Source of the DNA: Roseiarcus sp963709185
Lineage (GTDB): Bacteria > Pseudomonadota > Alphaproteobacteria > Rhizobiales > Beijerinckiaceae
Assembly (NCBI GenBank): GCA_963709185.1
Contig: CAVPVQ010000014.1
Location: forward strand, 1 to 64,000
Direction: 5' to 3'
DNA length: 64,000 nucleotides
The notes under the pieces were generated by a model that made no database searches, was not told where the DNA came from, and was given only the letters and a program-made list of their open reading frames with translations. Position numbers and translations under genes: made by a program. Below are positions 40,430-49,791 of this stretch, in pieces (the stretch's first letter is position 1; every line of letters begins with the position of its first letter).

Positions 40430-42100
40430 CTATCGCTTTCCCCTGCCCCTGATCGCCGAAAGCGTCGTCGACGCGGTGATCTGCTCGGCCTCGAACTTGA
40501 CCTCGATGATCGCCGGCTTGCCGGACGCGACGGCGCGTTCGAAGGCAGGCGCAAACTCCTCGGTCGCGCCGACCGTCTCGCCGTGGCCGCCGCAGGCCCG
40601 GGCGAGCGCGGCGAAATCGGGATTGACCAGATCGGTCGCGATGACCCGGCCAGGATAATCCCGCTCCTGATGCATCCGGATAGTGCCATGGACGCCGTTG
40701 TTGACGATCACCAGCACCACCGCCGCGCGGTACTGGACGGCCGTGGCGAACTCCTGGCTGGTGAGCTGGAAGCACCCGTCGCCGGCGAACGCGACAACGC
40801 TTCGTTCGGGATATTTCAGCTTGGCGGCGATCGCCGCAGGAAGGCCGTAGCCCATCGTTCCCGAGGTCGGCGCAAGTTGTCCGCCATAGCGGCGGTAGCG
40901 GAAGAAGCGATGCAGCCAGCCGGAGTAGTTGCCCGCGCCATTGGCGAGGATCGCGTCGTCGGGAAGACGCCGCCGCAGCCACGCGACGATCTCGGCGAGC
41001 TGGACCGCGCCGACGTTGCGGGTTGGCGTCGACCATGCGCGATAGGCGGCGTTCGCGGCGCGGGTTTCCGACCCCCACGCGGTGGCGGCGGGCGGCTGAA
41101 GGCTGTCGAGCGCCTCAACGAACCCCGTTGGGGTCGCGTTGATCGCGAGGGCCGGGTGATAGACGCGGCCGAGCTCTTCGACGCCGGGATGAACGTGGAC
41201 GAGCGCCTGGCGCGGCTCGGGAATATCGATCAGCGTGTAGCCCGAGGATGGCATTTCGCTCATCCGACCGCCGACCAGCAGCAATAGATCGGCGTCCTTG
41301 ACCCTTTTGGCCAGCGCGGGGTTGACGCCGATGCCGACGTCGCCGGCATAGTTCGGATGGTCGTGGTCAAACAGCATCTGCCGGCGGAAGGAGCAACCGA
41401 CCGGCAGATCGAACCGCTCGACGAACCGGCGCATGCCGTCGACGGCGGCCTCGCTCCACCGCGAGCCGCCGAGGATGACAAACGGCCGTTTCGCCGCGCC
41501 CAGCATCTCCTGGAGCCGCGCCATGTCAGCGACGCCGGGACTGGTCTCGACCGGCGTCCAGGGCGCGGCGTCGGCGACCACCGCGGATTCGCGCAGCATA
41601 TCCTCGGGCAGCGACAGAACCACGGGACCCGGTCGGCCCGAGGTCGCCAGATGGAAAGCGCGGGCGACGATCTCGGGAATCCGCTCGGGCCGTTCGATCT
41701 GCTCGACCGATTTGGCGACCTCGCCGAAGAATTTCGTCGCGTCGATCTCCTGAAACGCTTCGCGGCCGCGCATCGGGCGCGCCACCTGCCCGAGCAGCAG
41801 GATCATCGGCGTCGAATCCTGGCGTCCGACATGGAGGCCGGCCGAAGCGTTGGTCGCGCCGGGACCGCGCGTCGCCATGACGACGCCGGGTCGGCCGGTG
41901 AGCTTGCCCCAGGCCTCGGCGGCCATCGCGGCGCCGCCTTCCTGGCGACAGACGGTGACCGCGACCGGCGAATCGTAGAGCGCGTCGAGCAGCGCGAGAT
42001 AGGATTCGCCGGGCACGCAGAACGCGCGATCGACGCCATTTCGCACCAGCGCGTCGGCGAGGATCCGCCCGCCCGTCCGCGCAACGCCAGGCTCGCTCAC
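40430..42100 (-). CDS. Thiamine-diphosphate-dependent enzyme (acetolactate synthase-like)
   Basis: The 556-residue protein has the three ThDP-enzyme domains. The N-terminal Pyr domain reads GGRILADALVRNGVDRAFCV and has the catalytic Glu in VCRQEGGAAMAAEAWG. The central domain has RPFVILGGSRWSEAAVDGM. The PP domain has the ThDP signature GDGCFQLTSQEF to VIVNNGV. It resembles a group annotated as acetolactate synthase but lacks a regulatory partner, and its place in a catabolic cluster suggests a sugar-acid or 2-oxo-acid carboligase/decarboxylase. It overlaps the GntR gene by 4 bases, so both are cotranscribed. Confidence 0.88.
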   Translation of the reverse strand: MSEPGVARTGGRILADALVRNGVDRAFCVPGESYLALLDALYDSPVAVTVCRQEGGAAMAAEAWGKLTGRPGVVMATRGPGATNASAGLHVGRQDSTPMILLLGQVARPMRGREAFQEIDATKFFGEVAKSVEQIERPERIPEIVARAFHLATSGRPGPVVLSLPEDMLRESAVVADAAPWTPVETSPGVADMARLQEMLGAAKRPFVILGGSRWSEAAVDGMRRFVERFDLPVGCSFRRQMLFDHDHPNYAGDVGIGVNPALAKRVKDADLLLLVGGRMSEMPSSGYTLIDIPEPRQALVHVHPGVEELGRVYHPALAINATPTGFVEALDSLQPPAATAWGSETRAANAAYRAWSTPTRNVGAVQLAEIVAWLRRRLPDDAILANGAGNYSGWLHRFFRYRRYGGQLAPTSGTMGYGLPAAIAAKLKYPERSVVAFAGDGCFQLTSQEFATAVQYRAAVVLVIVNNGVHGTIRMHQERDYPGRVIATDLVNPDFAALARACGGHGETVGATEEFAPAFERAVASGKPAIIEVKFEAEQITASTTLSAIRGRGKR

Positions 42101-42927
42101 GACGGGCTTCCTTCAAGTCGAGGCATGTTCCCCTGGGCTCCGTGGTCGCTTCCGCCGGCGCCCGGCCCTTCGAAGACCCGCGAGCATGCGTTTCCGATAT
42201 GCGTGCGCATCGCGCGGCGCGCCGCGTCCTTGTCGCGCGCCTCGATCGCCTCGAGCATCACGACGTGCTCGATCTGCACCGTTCGCAAATGCTCGAGCGG
42301 GCGCGTGAGGCTCAGGCTGCGCGCCAGATTGATCGCGAACTCGATCGGCGTGCGGATAGACTGCATCACCGTTTCAAAAAACTCGTTGCCGGACGCGCGC
42401 GCCACCGACAGATGGAATTCGAGATCGGCGCTCATCCCGACCATCCCGTGAGCGGTGGCGGTCTCCATCCGCTCAAGCGCCTCGCGCATGACCAGCAGCA
42501 TCTCCGGCGTGCGATTCTGGGCGGCGTAGTAGGCCGCCTCGCCTTCGACGCCGATCCTGAATTCGTAGCATTTCTTCACTTCGGCGAGACTGTTGACCGC
42601 CCCGAACCCCGGGGCGCGCGGGGCGACGTCGGCCCGCTTCTGAACATAGCTGCCGGAGCCTTTCCGAGACACGATCACGCCCATGAGGCGCAGACGCGAC
42701 AGCGCCTCGCGAATGACCGGCCGGGAGACGCCGAAGCGGTCGGCCAGTTCGCTCTCCGAGGGCAGGCGGCTGCCCTCGCTGAATTCTCCGCGCTCGATCA
42801 GCTCCGCCATTCGATGGGAAAGCTGGTCGCCGAGCCGCGTCGCCGGCGCAAGCGCCCCCCAATCGATATTGTCGAAAGTCGGAACGATCTCCGCCCAGTG
42901 AGGTTGTCTGACAAATTCTGCCGGCAT
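42097..42927 (-). CDS. GntR-family regulator with FCD (FadR C-terminal) domain
   Basis: The product has a winged-helix GntR domain: LGDQLSHRMAELIERGEFSE, GSRLPSESELADRFGVSRPV, IREALSRLRLMGVIVSRKGS. An all-helical FCD effector domain follows, with metal-ligand candidates in SADLEFHLSVARASGNEFF, QIEHVVMLEAIEARD and MRTHIGNA. FCD regulators usually repress sugar-acid, lactate or amino-acid catabolism until the substrate binds. It overlaps the ThDP-enzyme gene and diverges from the ABC-transporter operon at 43,184, so it may control both. Start 42927 is chosen; an ATG at 42969 adds 14 residues. Confidence 0.88.
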   Translation of the reverse strand: MPAEFVRQPHWAEIVPTFDNIDWGALAPATRLGDQLSHRMAELIERGEFSEGSRLPSESELADRFGVSRPVIREALSRLRLMGVIVSRKGSGSYVQKRADVAPRAPGFGAVNSLAEVKKCYEFRIGVEGEAAYYAAQNRTPEMLLVMREALERMETATAHGMVGMSADLEFHLSVARASGNEFFETVMQSIRTPIEFAINLARSLSLTRPLEHLRTVQIEHVVMLEAIEARDKDAARRAMRTHIGNACSRVFEGPGAGGSDHGAQGNMPRLEGSPS

Positions 42928-43183
42928 CTGAATGTTCTCAGGGCGTAAAATCGCACGCTTCCAAGCCAAATAGCCGGATACGTCGCGTGATTCCCGGTCA
43001 AAATCAGATTGACAGGTTTACTGAAATCCTTTACTTGAATTTGCTGGAGCATGCAAGGGCGAGATCGATTTGCGCAAGCTGGCGCGGCCAGCCGCGGTCT
43101 CCAATTTGCGGTGTCGCCGCCGACGCGCGATGCTAGGTCGCCGGGCCAACCGGCGCTGGGGAGTCAGGGAGGACGAAACCCCG

Positions 43184-44890
43184 ATGGACGCTGGTCGGCA
43201 GACCGTTGCTGTGGCGGGCTCCCTCGCGCAGCCCGGAGAAAATGCGTCGGCGCGCGCCGACGATCTGTTGACCGTGCGGGATGTCTCGAAGCAGTTCGGC
43301 GGCACCGAGGCGCTGACCGACGTCGGCATCCATCTGAACGCCGGTGAAATCCTCGCCCTGCTCGGCGAGAACGGCGCGGGCAAATCGACCCTGATCAAGA
43401 TTCTCGCCGGAGTTTACACGCTCGACAAAGGCAGCGTGACATTCCGCGGCGCTGACGTCACGGGCGCGCTTCGGCGCCTGCCGATCGCCTTCATCCATCA
43501 GGACCTCGGCCTGATCGATTGGATGACCGTCGCCGAGAATATCTGTCTGACCCTCGGCTTCCCCAGGCGACGCGGCATGATCGACTGGAGCGCGGCGCGC
43601 GAGCGGGCGGCCGCCGCGCTGGAGGCGCTCGGCGCGGACATCGATCCGGACATTCGGATCCAGAACCTCACCAGAACGGAGAAATCGCTGGTGGCGATCG
43701 CGCGTGCGCTCGCCGCCGAAGCCGAGATTCTGGTGCTCGACGAACCGACCGCCAGCCTGCCCGCCGATGAAGTGGCGCGGCTGTTCGCCTGCCTGAGGCG
43801 GCTGCGCGCCCGCGGCGTCGCGATGATCTACGTGTCGCACCGGCTGGACGAAGTGTTCGAGATCGCCGACCGGATGGTGGTGTTGCGCGACGGCCGGGTC
43901 GCCGGCGAGCGTCTGGTGGCGCAGACCACGCCCGACGAGGCGATCCTGCTGATTGTCGGCCGCGAGCCGTCGCAAGTGTTCCGCCGTCCCGCCGAACGTC
44001 GGGGCTCGCCGCGCCTGGCGCTTGAATCGTTGTGCGTCGAGGCGGTCGGACCGGTCGACTGCGAGATTCACGCCGGCGAGATCGTCGGACTGGTCGGCCT
44101 GCGCGGCGCGGGCCAGGAATGCGTCGGCCGGGCTCTGTTCGGGGTCATGCCGACGGCGGGTGGTCGCGTCCTGCTCGACGGCGCGACGATGGCCGCCACT
44201 TCGCCGCGCGAGGCGATGAACTGCGGCATCGATCTGGTCTGCGCCGACCGGGTCGGCGAGTCCATCATGCCGAACCTGTCCGTTCGCGAGAATTTGTTCC
44301 TCAACCCGATCGCCGCGGGGCTCAGCCTGTTTTCGATACTCGCGCCGCGCCGCGAAGGCCGCGCCGCGTTGGAGCTTGGCCAGCGGGTGGGATTGCGGCC
44401 GAACGATCCGACGCTGCCGATCGAACTCCTGTCCGGCGGCAATCAGCAGAAGGTGGTGGTCGGTCGATGGCTGCATCTGGCCGCCAAGGTCTACGTGTTC
44501 GAGGATCCGACGGCCGGCGTCGACGTCGGCGCCAAGGCGGAGATCTACCGGCTGTTCGACGTGGCCTTGCAGGCGGGAGCCGCCATCCTGATCGTCTCGA
44601 CCGATTTCGAGGAAGTCGCCAAAGTGTGCCACCGCGCGCTGGTGTTCGATCGTGGGCGGGTGGTCGCCGAACTCGCCGCCGCCGACCTGTCGGTTGAAAA
44701 TCTGCTCGCCGCGGCTTCCGCGAGGATCGGACGATCCGCGGCGACGCCCGCCCCCCATCGACCAGGCGCGGGGCGTTCATGCAGTCCATTAAGTCCAACG
44801 CGCTCGAGCCCACCCGCTCGGAACTCGCGGAACTTTCGGCTGGGCGAAGAATTTTGCGCCTGGCGCCGGTCTACGGGCTTCCCCTTCTGA
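43184..44890 (+). CDS. Sugar ABC transporter, duplicated ATP-binding subunit (RbsA/XylG type)
   Basis: The protein has two fused ABC domains. Domain 1 has Walker A GENGAGKSTLIKIL and Walker B ILVLDEPTASLP, with a degenerate signature (NLTRTEKSLVAIARA). Domain 2 has a degenerate Walker A (VGLRGAGQECV), signature LLSGGNQQKVVVGRW and FEDPTAGVDVGAK. This arrangement is normal for CUT2 carriers. The C-terminus runs 112 bases into the permease gene, with about 37 odd residues; a base change in the C6 run at 44751-44756 would end it at a TAA inside the permease start region, so a frameshift there is possible. The start 43184 follows GGAGG. Confidence 0.92.
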   Translation: MDAGRQTVAVAGSLAQPGENASARADDLLTVRDVSKQFGGTEALTDVGIHLNAGEILALLGENGAGKSTLIKILAGVYTLDKGSVTFRGADVTGALRRLPIAFIHQDLGLIDWMTVAENICLTLGFPRRRGMIDWSAARERAAAALEALGADIDPDIRIQNLTRTEKSLVAIARALAAEAEILVLDEPTASLPADEVARLFACLRRLRARGVAMIYVSHRLDEVFEIADRMVVLRDGRVAGERLVAQTTPDEAILLIVGREPSQVFRRPAERRGSPRLALESLCVEAVGPVDCEIHAGEIVGLVGLRGAGQECVGRALFGVMPTAGGRVLLDGATMAATSPREAMNCGIDLVCADRVGESIMPNLSVRENLFLNPIAAGLSLFSILAPRREGRAALELGQRVGLRPNDPTLPIELLSGGNQQKVVVGRWLHLAAKVYVFEDPTAGVDVGAKAEIYRLFDVALQAGAAILIVSTDFEEVAKVCHRALVFDRGRVVAELAAADLSVENLLAAASARIGRSAATPAPHRPGAGRSCSPLSPTRSSPPARNSRNFRLGEEFCAWRRSTGFPF

Positions 44891-45861
44891 CGGTCGCCTT
44901 GATCGTCCTGTTCTCGATCCTGCTACCCGACACGTTCCCGACCTGGCTCAACGCGCGCTCGATCCTCGCGGATAAATCGATCGTGGCCCTGCTCGCGCTC
45001 GCCGCGACTCTGCCGATGATGGCCGGCCGCATCGATCTGACCGTCGGCTTCGGCATCGTGATGTGGCACATTCTCGCCATCAGCCTTCAAGTCAAATACG
45101 GCGTCCCATGGCCGATCGCGATCCTGCTGGTGATTGCTTGCGCCGGGGTCGTCGGCTTCCTCAACGGTGTGCTGGTCGAGGTGGCGCAGGTCGACGCTTT
45201 TGTCGCGACGCTGGGCACTGGCACGATTCTCTACGCGCTCGCGCTTTGGCACACCGACGGGCGCCAGATTGTCGGCGATCTGCCGCGCGCCTTCCTCGCC
45301 ATCAACTCGACGTCGATATTCGGCATCCCCATACCGGCCTTCTATGTGCTGGCGCTCGCGATCGTTCTGTGGATCGTCAGCGAGCGGCTGCCGCTCGGCC
45401 GCTTCATTTACGCCATCGGCGCCAATGAAAAGGCCGCCGCGCTCAACGGCATTCCGGTGCGCAGATATGTTATCGGCGTTTTCGTCGCCTCGGGCGTCAT
45501 AACCGGCCTCGCCGGCTGTGTGCTCGGCGCGAAGTTGCGCATCGGCCAAGCGAACGTCGGCCTGGATTTCCTGCTGCCGGCGCTGGTCGGCGCCTTCCTC
45601 GGCTCGACGACGATCAAGCCGGGGCGCGTCAATATCTGGGGCACCATATTCGGCATTCTCATACTCGCGGTCGGCATCTCAGGCATCCAGTTGTTTGGCG
45701 GCGCCTTCTTCGTCGAGCCCCTCTTCAACGGCGCGACGCTGGTCGTCGCCATCGCGCTTGCCGCGTTCGCGCAGCGCCGACGCACCGCCGTCAAGCCGCC
45801 GCGCGAAACCACGCCCGCGGAGGGAGCCGGAGAATCCGCGAACGCAGCCAGGGCCGCGTGA
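44779..45861 (+). CDS. Sugar ABC transporter permease (RbsC type)
   Basis: The 360-residue integral membrane protein starts MQSIKSNALEPTRSELAELS and has about ten helices, including LPLLTVALIVLFSILLPDTF, ILVIACAGVVGFLNGVLVEV and the cytoplasmic loop YAIGANEKAAALNGIPVRRY, the contact site for the ATPase. The motif is conserved in CUT2 permeases (AxGxNxxAAxxSGIxV). It overlaps the ATPase gene and is followed by the substrate-binding protein, forming a complete importer. Confidence 0.93.
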   Translation: MQSIKSNALEPTRSELAELSAGRRILRLAPVYGLPLLTVALIVLFSILLPDTFPTWLNARSILADKSIVALLALAATLPMMAGRIDLTVGFGIVMWHILAISLQVKYGVPWPIAILLVIACAGVVGFLNGVLVEVAQVDAFVATLGTGTILYALALWHTDGRQIVGDLPRAFLAINSTSIFGIPIPAFYVLALAIVLWIVSERLPLGRFIYAIGANEKAAALNGIPVRRYVIGVFVASGVITGLAGCVLGAKLRIGQANVGLDFLLPALVGAFLGSTTIKPGRVNIWGTIFGILILAVGISGIQLFGGAFFVEPLFNGATLVVAIALAAFAQRRRTAVKPPRETTPAEGAGESANAARAA

Positions 45862-45930
45862 GGCCTTTGCGTAAACGCCGGCGACGCCGGCCTGGCGCGA
45901 ACAGCCGCCAGTCAAAAATGGGAGAGAAAC

Positions 45931-47064
45931 ATGGGTACGCCTAACATGATGCTCAAGGGCTTGCTGGCCTCGGTCGGCGCGCTGGCGATCTGCGCAAGCG
46001 CGGCGCGCGCGGACGACGCGGCCTATCTGGAGAAGGCGAAAGCATATCTCGCCAACGTCGCCGCGCCAGTCACCAAATGGGACGGCCCGACTTCGGGGCC
46101 GAAGAGCGTCGGCAAGAAGTTGGTCGTCATCGTCCTCACCGACGGGCGCAACGGCGGCGCGCAGGGCGCCGCCGACGGCGCCACGGAAGCCGCCAAGGCG
46201 CTCGGCTGGGAGGTTCGCCAGCTCGACGGCCAGGGCTCGGTGCCCGGTCGCGCCACGGCTTTGCAGCAGGCGATCGCCATGAAGCCGGCCGGCATCCTCA
46301 ACGCCGGCATCGACAGCAAGGAGCAGGCGCCGCTGTTCGAGCAGGCCGCCGCCGCCGGCATCAAGGTCGTCGGCTGGCACGCCGGTCCCCAGGCCGGGCC
46401 GGACAAGGACATCCCGTCGGTGTTCACCAACGTGACGACCGATCCCGCGGAAGTCGCGGCTTCTGCGGGTTTCGAAGCGGTCTGGAAGGCCTCGCAGGGC
46501 GCGGACTGCGGCGTGATCCTGTTCACGGATTCGATCTACGCCATCGCCACCGCCAAGACGAACTTCTCGAAGGCGGCCGTCGAAGGCTATTCGAAGTGCA
46601 AGGTGCTCGAAGTCGCCGATACGCCGATCGGCGACCTCTCTAACCGCATGGGTCAGTTGACGACGTCGTTGCTGTCGAAATACGGCAAGAAGTGGACCTT
46701 CTCGATCGCCGTCAACGACCTCTACTATGATTTCTCGGCGCCCGCGTTGCAGGCCGCCGGCGTCGATCCGGCGAACGGCTATCCACAGCAGATTTCGTCG
46801 GGCGACGGCTCGGTGCCGGCGTTCAAGCGCATTCGCGACAAGCAATATCAGTTGGCGACCGTCGCGGAACCGCTCAACCAGCAAGGCTGGATTATGGTCG
46901 ACGAGATGAACCGGGCGCTCGCTGGCGACAAGCCCTCGGGCTTCGTGCCGCACGTGCATCTCTTCACCGCCGAGAATCTCGACAAGGACGGCGGACCGGA
47001 GAACCGGTTCGATCCCGGCAACGGCTATCGCGACGAATACAAGAAAATCTGGGGCGTCAAGTAG
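45931..47064 (+). CDS. Periplasmic sugar-binding protein of the ABC transporter
   Basis: The 377-residue protein has a signal peptide (LASVGALAICASAARA) and a periplasmic-binding-protein type 1 fold: GKKLVVIVLTDGRNGGAQGA, AGILNAGIDSKEQAPLFEQA, VVGWHAGPQAGPDK, and the late hinge strand AVNDLYYDFSAPALQAAG. It captures the substrate for the 43.2-45.9 kb transporter. GGGAGAGAAAC precedes ATG. The substrate is not deducible; relatives bind ribose-like sugars or small polyols. Two LVIVD genes follow 125 bases later. Confidence 0.92.
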   Translation: MGTPNMMLKGLLASVGALAICASAARADDAAYLEKAKAYLANVAAPVTKWDGPTSGPKSVGKKLVVIVLTDGRNGGAQGAADGATEAAKALGWEVRQLDGQGSVPGRATALQQAIAMKPAGILNAGIDSKEQAPLFEQAAAAGIKVVGWHAGPQAGPDKDIPSVFTNVTTDPAEVAASAGFEAVWKASQGADCGVILFTDSIYAIATAKTNFSKAAVEGYSKCKVLEVADTPIGDLSNRMGQLTTSLLSKYGKKWTFSIAVNDLYYDFSAPALQAAGVDPANGYPQQISSGDGSVPAFKRIRDKQYQLATVAEPLNQQGWIMVDEMNRALAGDKPSGFVPHVHLFTAENLDKDGGPENRFDPGNGYRDEYKKIWGVK

Positions 47065-47189
47065 CCGCCCGACGCCTGCAGGACGTCACGAAACAGGCCG
47101 GGCGGCGCCGCCGCCCGGTCGACTCGCGGTCCGCCGCGCCGAGCGCCGCGACGTAGCGCATTTGAACATCAACACGGAGAAACGAGACG

Positions 47190-48446
47190 ATGGCCAGCAA
47201 CGACCTTCCCAAGCCTGACTACGCCACAAGCAACACGCGCCTTGTCGGCTACAGCGATCAGGCCGGCCGCTGCGATGGCGTGCAGATCATGGTGCATCGC
47301 GGCTACGCCTATGTCGGCCATATTTTCTCGAAGGGTTTCTCGGTCATCGACGTGCGCGACCCGAGCAAGCCGAAGGTGGTGAAATTCGTCGCGTCGCCGC
47401 CCAACACCTGGACGCTGCACCTGCAGACGTCCGACGATCTGCTGCTCGTCATTCACAACAAGGACATGTTCGCGCAGCCCGAACTCGCCGATGAAAAGGC
47501 CTATTACAAGGGCTCGGTCGATCATCACGCCAAGGAGGAATCGTCGGGCCGAAACTGGTCGGCCGGCATGGCGGTCTATGACATTTCCAAGCCCGACGAT
47601 CCCAAGCAGATCGGCTTCATGCCGGTCGAGGGCACCGGGCTGCATCGGCTCTGGTATGTCGGCGGACGCTGGGCCTATGCGTCGGCGCTGCTCGATGGAT
47701 TCTCCGACTACATCCTGATCACCATCGACATGCAGGACCCGAAGAAGCCGACACTGGCCGGCAAATACTGGTTGCCGGGCATGAATGTCGCGGCCGGCGA
47801 GAAAGCCAACTGGCCGACCAAGAACGGCCGCTTCGGGCTGCATCACGCCATCATCAATGACGACATCGCCTATTGCAGTTGGCGCGACGCGTGCCTCGCG
47901 GTGGTCGACGTCAAGGACAAGGCCAATCCCAAGCTCATCGTCCACAAGGTCTGGGCGCCGCCGTTCGGCGGGGGCACGCATAACGCGCTGCCGTTGCCCG
48001 ATCGCAACCTGCTGATCGTCGTCGACGAGACGGTGCTCGACAACCAGGAGGACGGGTTCAAGCCGATCTGGGTGTTCGACAACCAGGTCAAGTCCAACCC
48101 GATCAGCATCGCCACTTTTCCCGAGCCGTCGAACAAGAACTATCTGAAAGTCGGCGGCCATTTCGGGCCGCACAACGTTCACGAGAATCGGCCGGGCAGC
48201 TTCGTCAGCTCGGAATTGATCTTCTCGACCTATCAGAACGCCGGCCTGCGCATTTACGACATCAAGGACCAGTTCCGGCCGAAGGAAGTCGCCGCGTTCG
48301 TCCCGCCGCCGCCGGCCAAATGGGTCGATCCGCGTCCGAACCGGCCGATCGTGCTGCATTCGGCTGACGTGTTCGTCGACAAGAACGCGCTGTGCTACGT
48401 CACCGATTTCAGCGCGGGCCTCTATATCGTCGAATACAAAGGCTGA
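47190..48446 (+). CDS. LVIVD-repeat beta-propeller protein, copy 1
   Basis: The 418-residue protein is made of LVIVD-type beta-propeller blades, for example YVGHIFSKGFSVIDVRDPSK, AVYDISKPDDPKQIGFMPVE, and YCSWRDACLAVVDVKDKANP. The repeats carry conserved HN and PPNTWTLHLQ segments and THNALPLPDRNLLIVVDETV. There is no signal peptide, so it is likely cytoplasmic. Propellers of this type are found in proteobacterial catabolic clusters with unknown biochemical function; a hydrolase, isomerase or lactonase role is possible. It follows the ABC transporter and is adjacent to a close paralogue. Confidence 0.8.
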   Translation: MASNDLPKPDYATSNTRLVGYSDQAGRCDGVQIMVHRGYAYVGHIFSKGFSVIDVRDPSKPKVVKFVASPPNTWTLHLQTSDDLLLVIHNKDMFAQPELADEKAYYKGSVDHHAKEESSGRNWSAGMAVYDISKPDDPKQIGFMPVEGTGLHRLWYVGGRWAYASALLDGFSDYILITIDMQDPKKPTLAGKYWLPGMNVAAGEKANWPTKNGRFGLHHAIINDDIAYCSWRDACLAVVDVKDKANPKLIVHKVWAPPFGGGTHNALPLPDRNLLIVVDETVLDNQEDGFKPIWVFDNQVKSNPISIATFPEPSNKNYLKVGGHFGPHNVHENRPGSFVSSELIFSTYQNAGLRIYDIKDQFRPKEVAAFVPPPPAKWVDPRPNRPIVLHSADVFVDKNALCYVTDFSAGLYIVEYKG

Positions 48447-48475
48447 ACGCGGGCCGCCGGGAGAGGAGCGACGCG

Positions 48476-49734
48476 ATGGGCGCCCCGACCTGCCGAAGCC
48501 GACTTACGCGCACAACATGCGCCTGATCGGCCATTGCGATCAGGCCGGCCGCGGCGACGGCCAGCAGATCATGGTGCGCAACGGCTACGCCTATATCGGC
48601 CATGTCTGCTCGAAGGGTTTTTCGGTCATCGACGTTCGCGACCCGACCCAACCGAAGGCGGTCAACTACATCCAGAACCCGCCCAACACCTGGAGCCTCC
48701 ATCTCCAGGTGCACGACGACCTGCTGCTGCTGGTTCATGGCCGGGACATGTTCTCACAGCCGGAAATGGCCGACGAGCGGAACTACTACAAGCCGAAGGC
48801 CGGCGAGCACGGCCACGAGGACGCGCCGCAGGCGCGCAACTGGTCGGCCGGCATGGCGGTGTTCGACATTTCGAAGCCCGCGGAGCCGCGCCAGATCGGC
48901 TTCATGCCGGTCGAGGGGACCGGACTGCACCGCATCTGGTATGTCGGCGGACGCTGGGCCTACGCCTCGGCGATGCTGGAGGGATTTTCCGACTATATTC
49001 TCGTCACCATCGACATGCAGGATCCCACGCGCCCGCAGATTGTCGGCAAATATTGGCTGCCGGGAATGAACCTGGCGGCCGGCGAGAAGGGCGATTGGCC
49101 GCTTGAGCGCGGGCGCTACGGGCTGCATCACGCGGTGATCGCCGACGACATCGCCTATTGCGCCTGGCGCGACGGCTGCCTGGTGACGGTCGATGTCGCC
49201 GACAAGAGCAACCCCCGGCAGATCGTCCATCGCAACTGGTCGCCGCCGTTCGGCGGCGGCACGCACAATTGCCTGCCCCTGCCCGACCGCGATCTGCTGA
49301 TCGTGCTCGACGAGGCAGTGCTCGACGAGATGGCCGACGGCTTCAAGCCGATCTGGGTGTTCGACAATCAGGTGAAGTCGAACCCGATCAGCGTCGCGGC
49401 GTTCCCGCAGCCCGCGGACCGCGACTATATCGCCGTCGGCGGCCATTTCGGGCCGCACAATATCCACGAGAACCGGCCGGGCAGTCTTCAAAGCTCGACG
49501 CTGATTTTCGCCACCTATCAGAACGCCGGCTTGCGGGTCTACGACATCAGCAACCAGTTCCGTCCGGTCGAGGTCGCCGCCTGCGTGCCGCCGGCGCCCG
49601 CCAAGCTGATCGATCCGCGCCCCAATCGGCCCGTCGTCCTCCATTCGGCCGATGTGTTCGTCGACAGGAATGCGCTGTGCTACGTCACCGACTGGAGCGG
49701 CGCGGGCCTGCATATCATGGAATACGGCGGGTGA
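48476..49734 (+). CDS. LVIVD-repeat beta-propeller protein, copy 2 (start frameshifted)
   Basis: This paralogue is strongly similar to copy 1 throughout (for example YIGHVCSKGFSVIDVRDPTQ, AVFDISKPAEPRQIGFMPVE, GTHNCLPLPDRDLLIVLDEA). The conserved opening DLPKPTYAHNMRLIGHCDQA begins before the first in-frame ATG at 48517. A proper start exists at 48476, with GAGAGGAG upstream, but in another frame: one more C in the run at 48482-48485 would join MGAP to DLPKP. I therefore take 48476 as the true start with a one-base sequencing error; as read, translation may begin at 48517. Confidence 0.78.
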
Positions 49735-49791
49735 GCGTTTGGCCCCGCAAGGTTGCTCGCACCCGGGCGCCTGCCGGCGCAGGAGCCCGCG

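Noticed and set aside
42904..42914. TTGTCTGACAA as a possible GntR/FCD operator
   Set aside because: It lies inside the coding start of the regulator, where the same bases encode FVRQ; one short palindrome of this kind is expected by chance.
43133..44758. 541-residue antisense frame in the ABC ATPase gene
   Set aside because: GC-driven shadow; the plus strand shows Walker and signature motifs.
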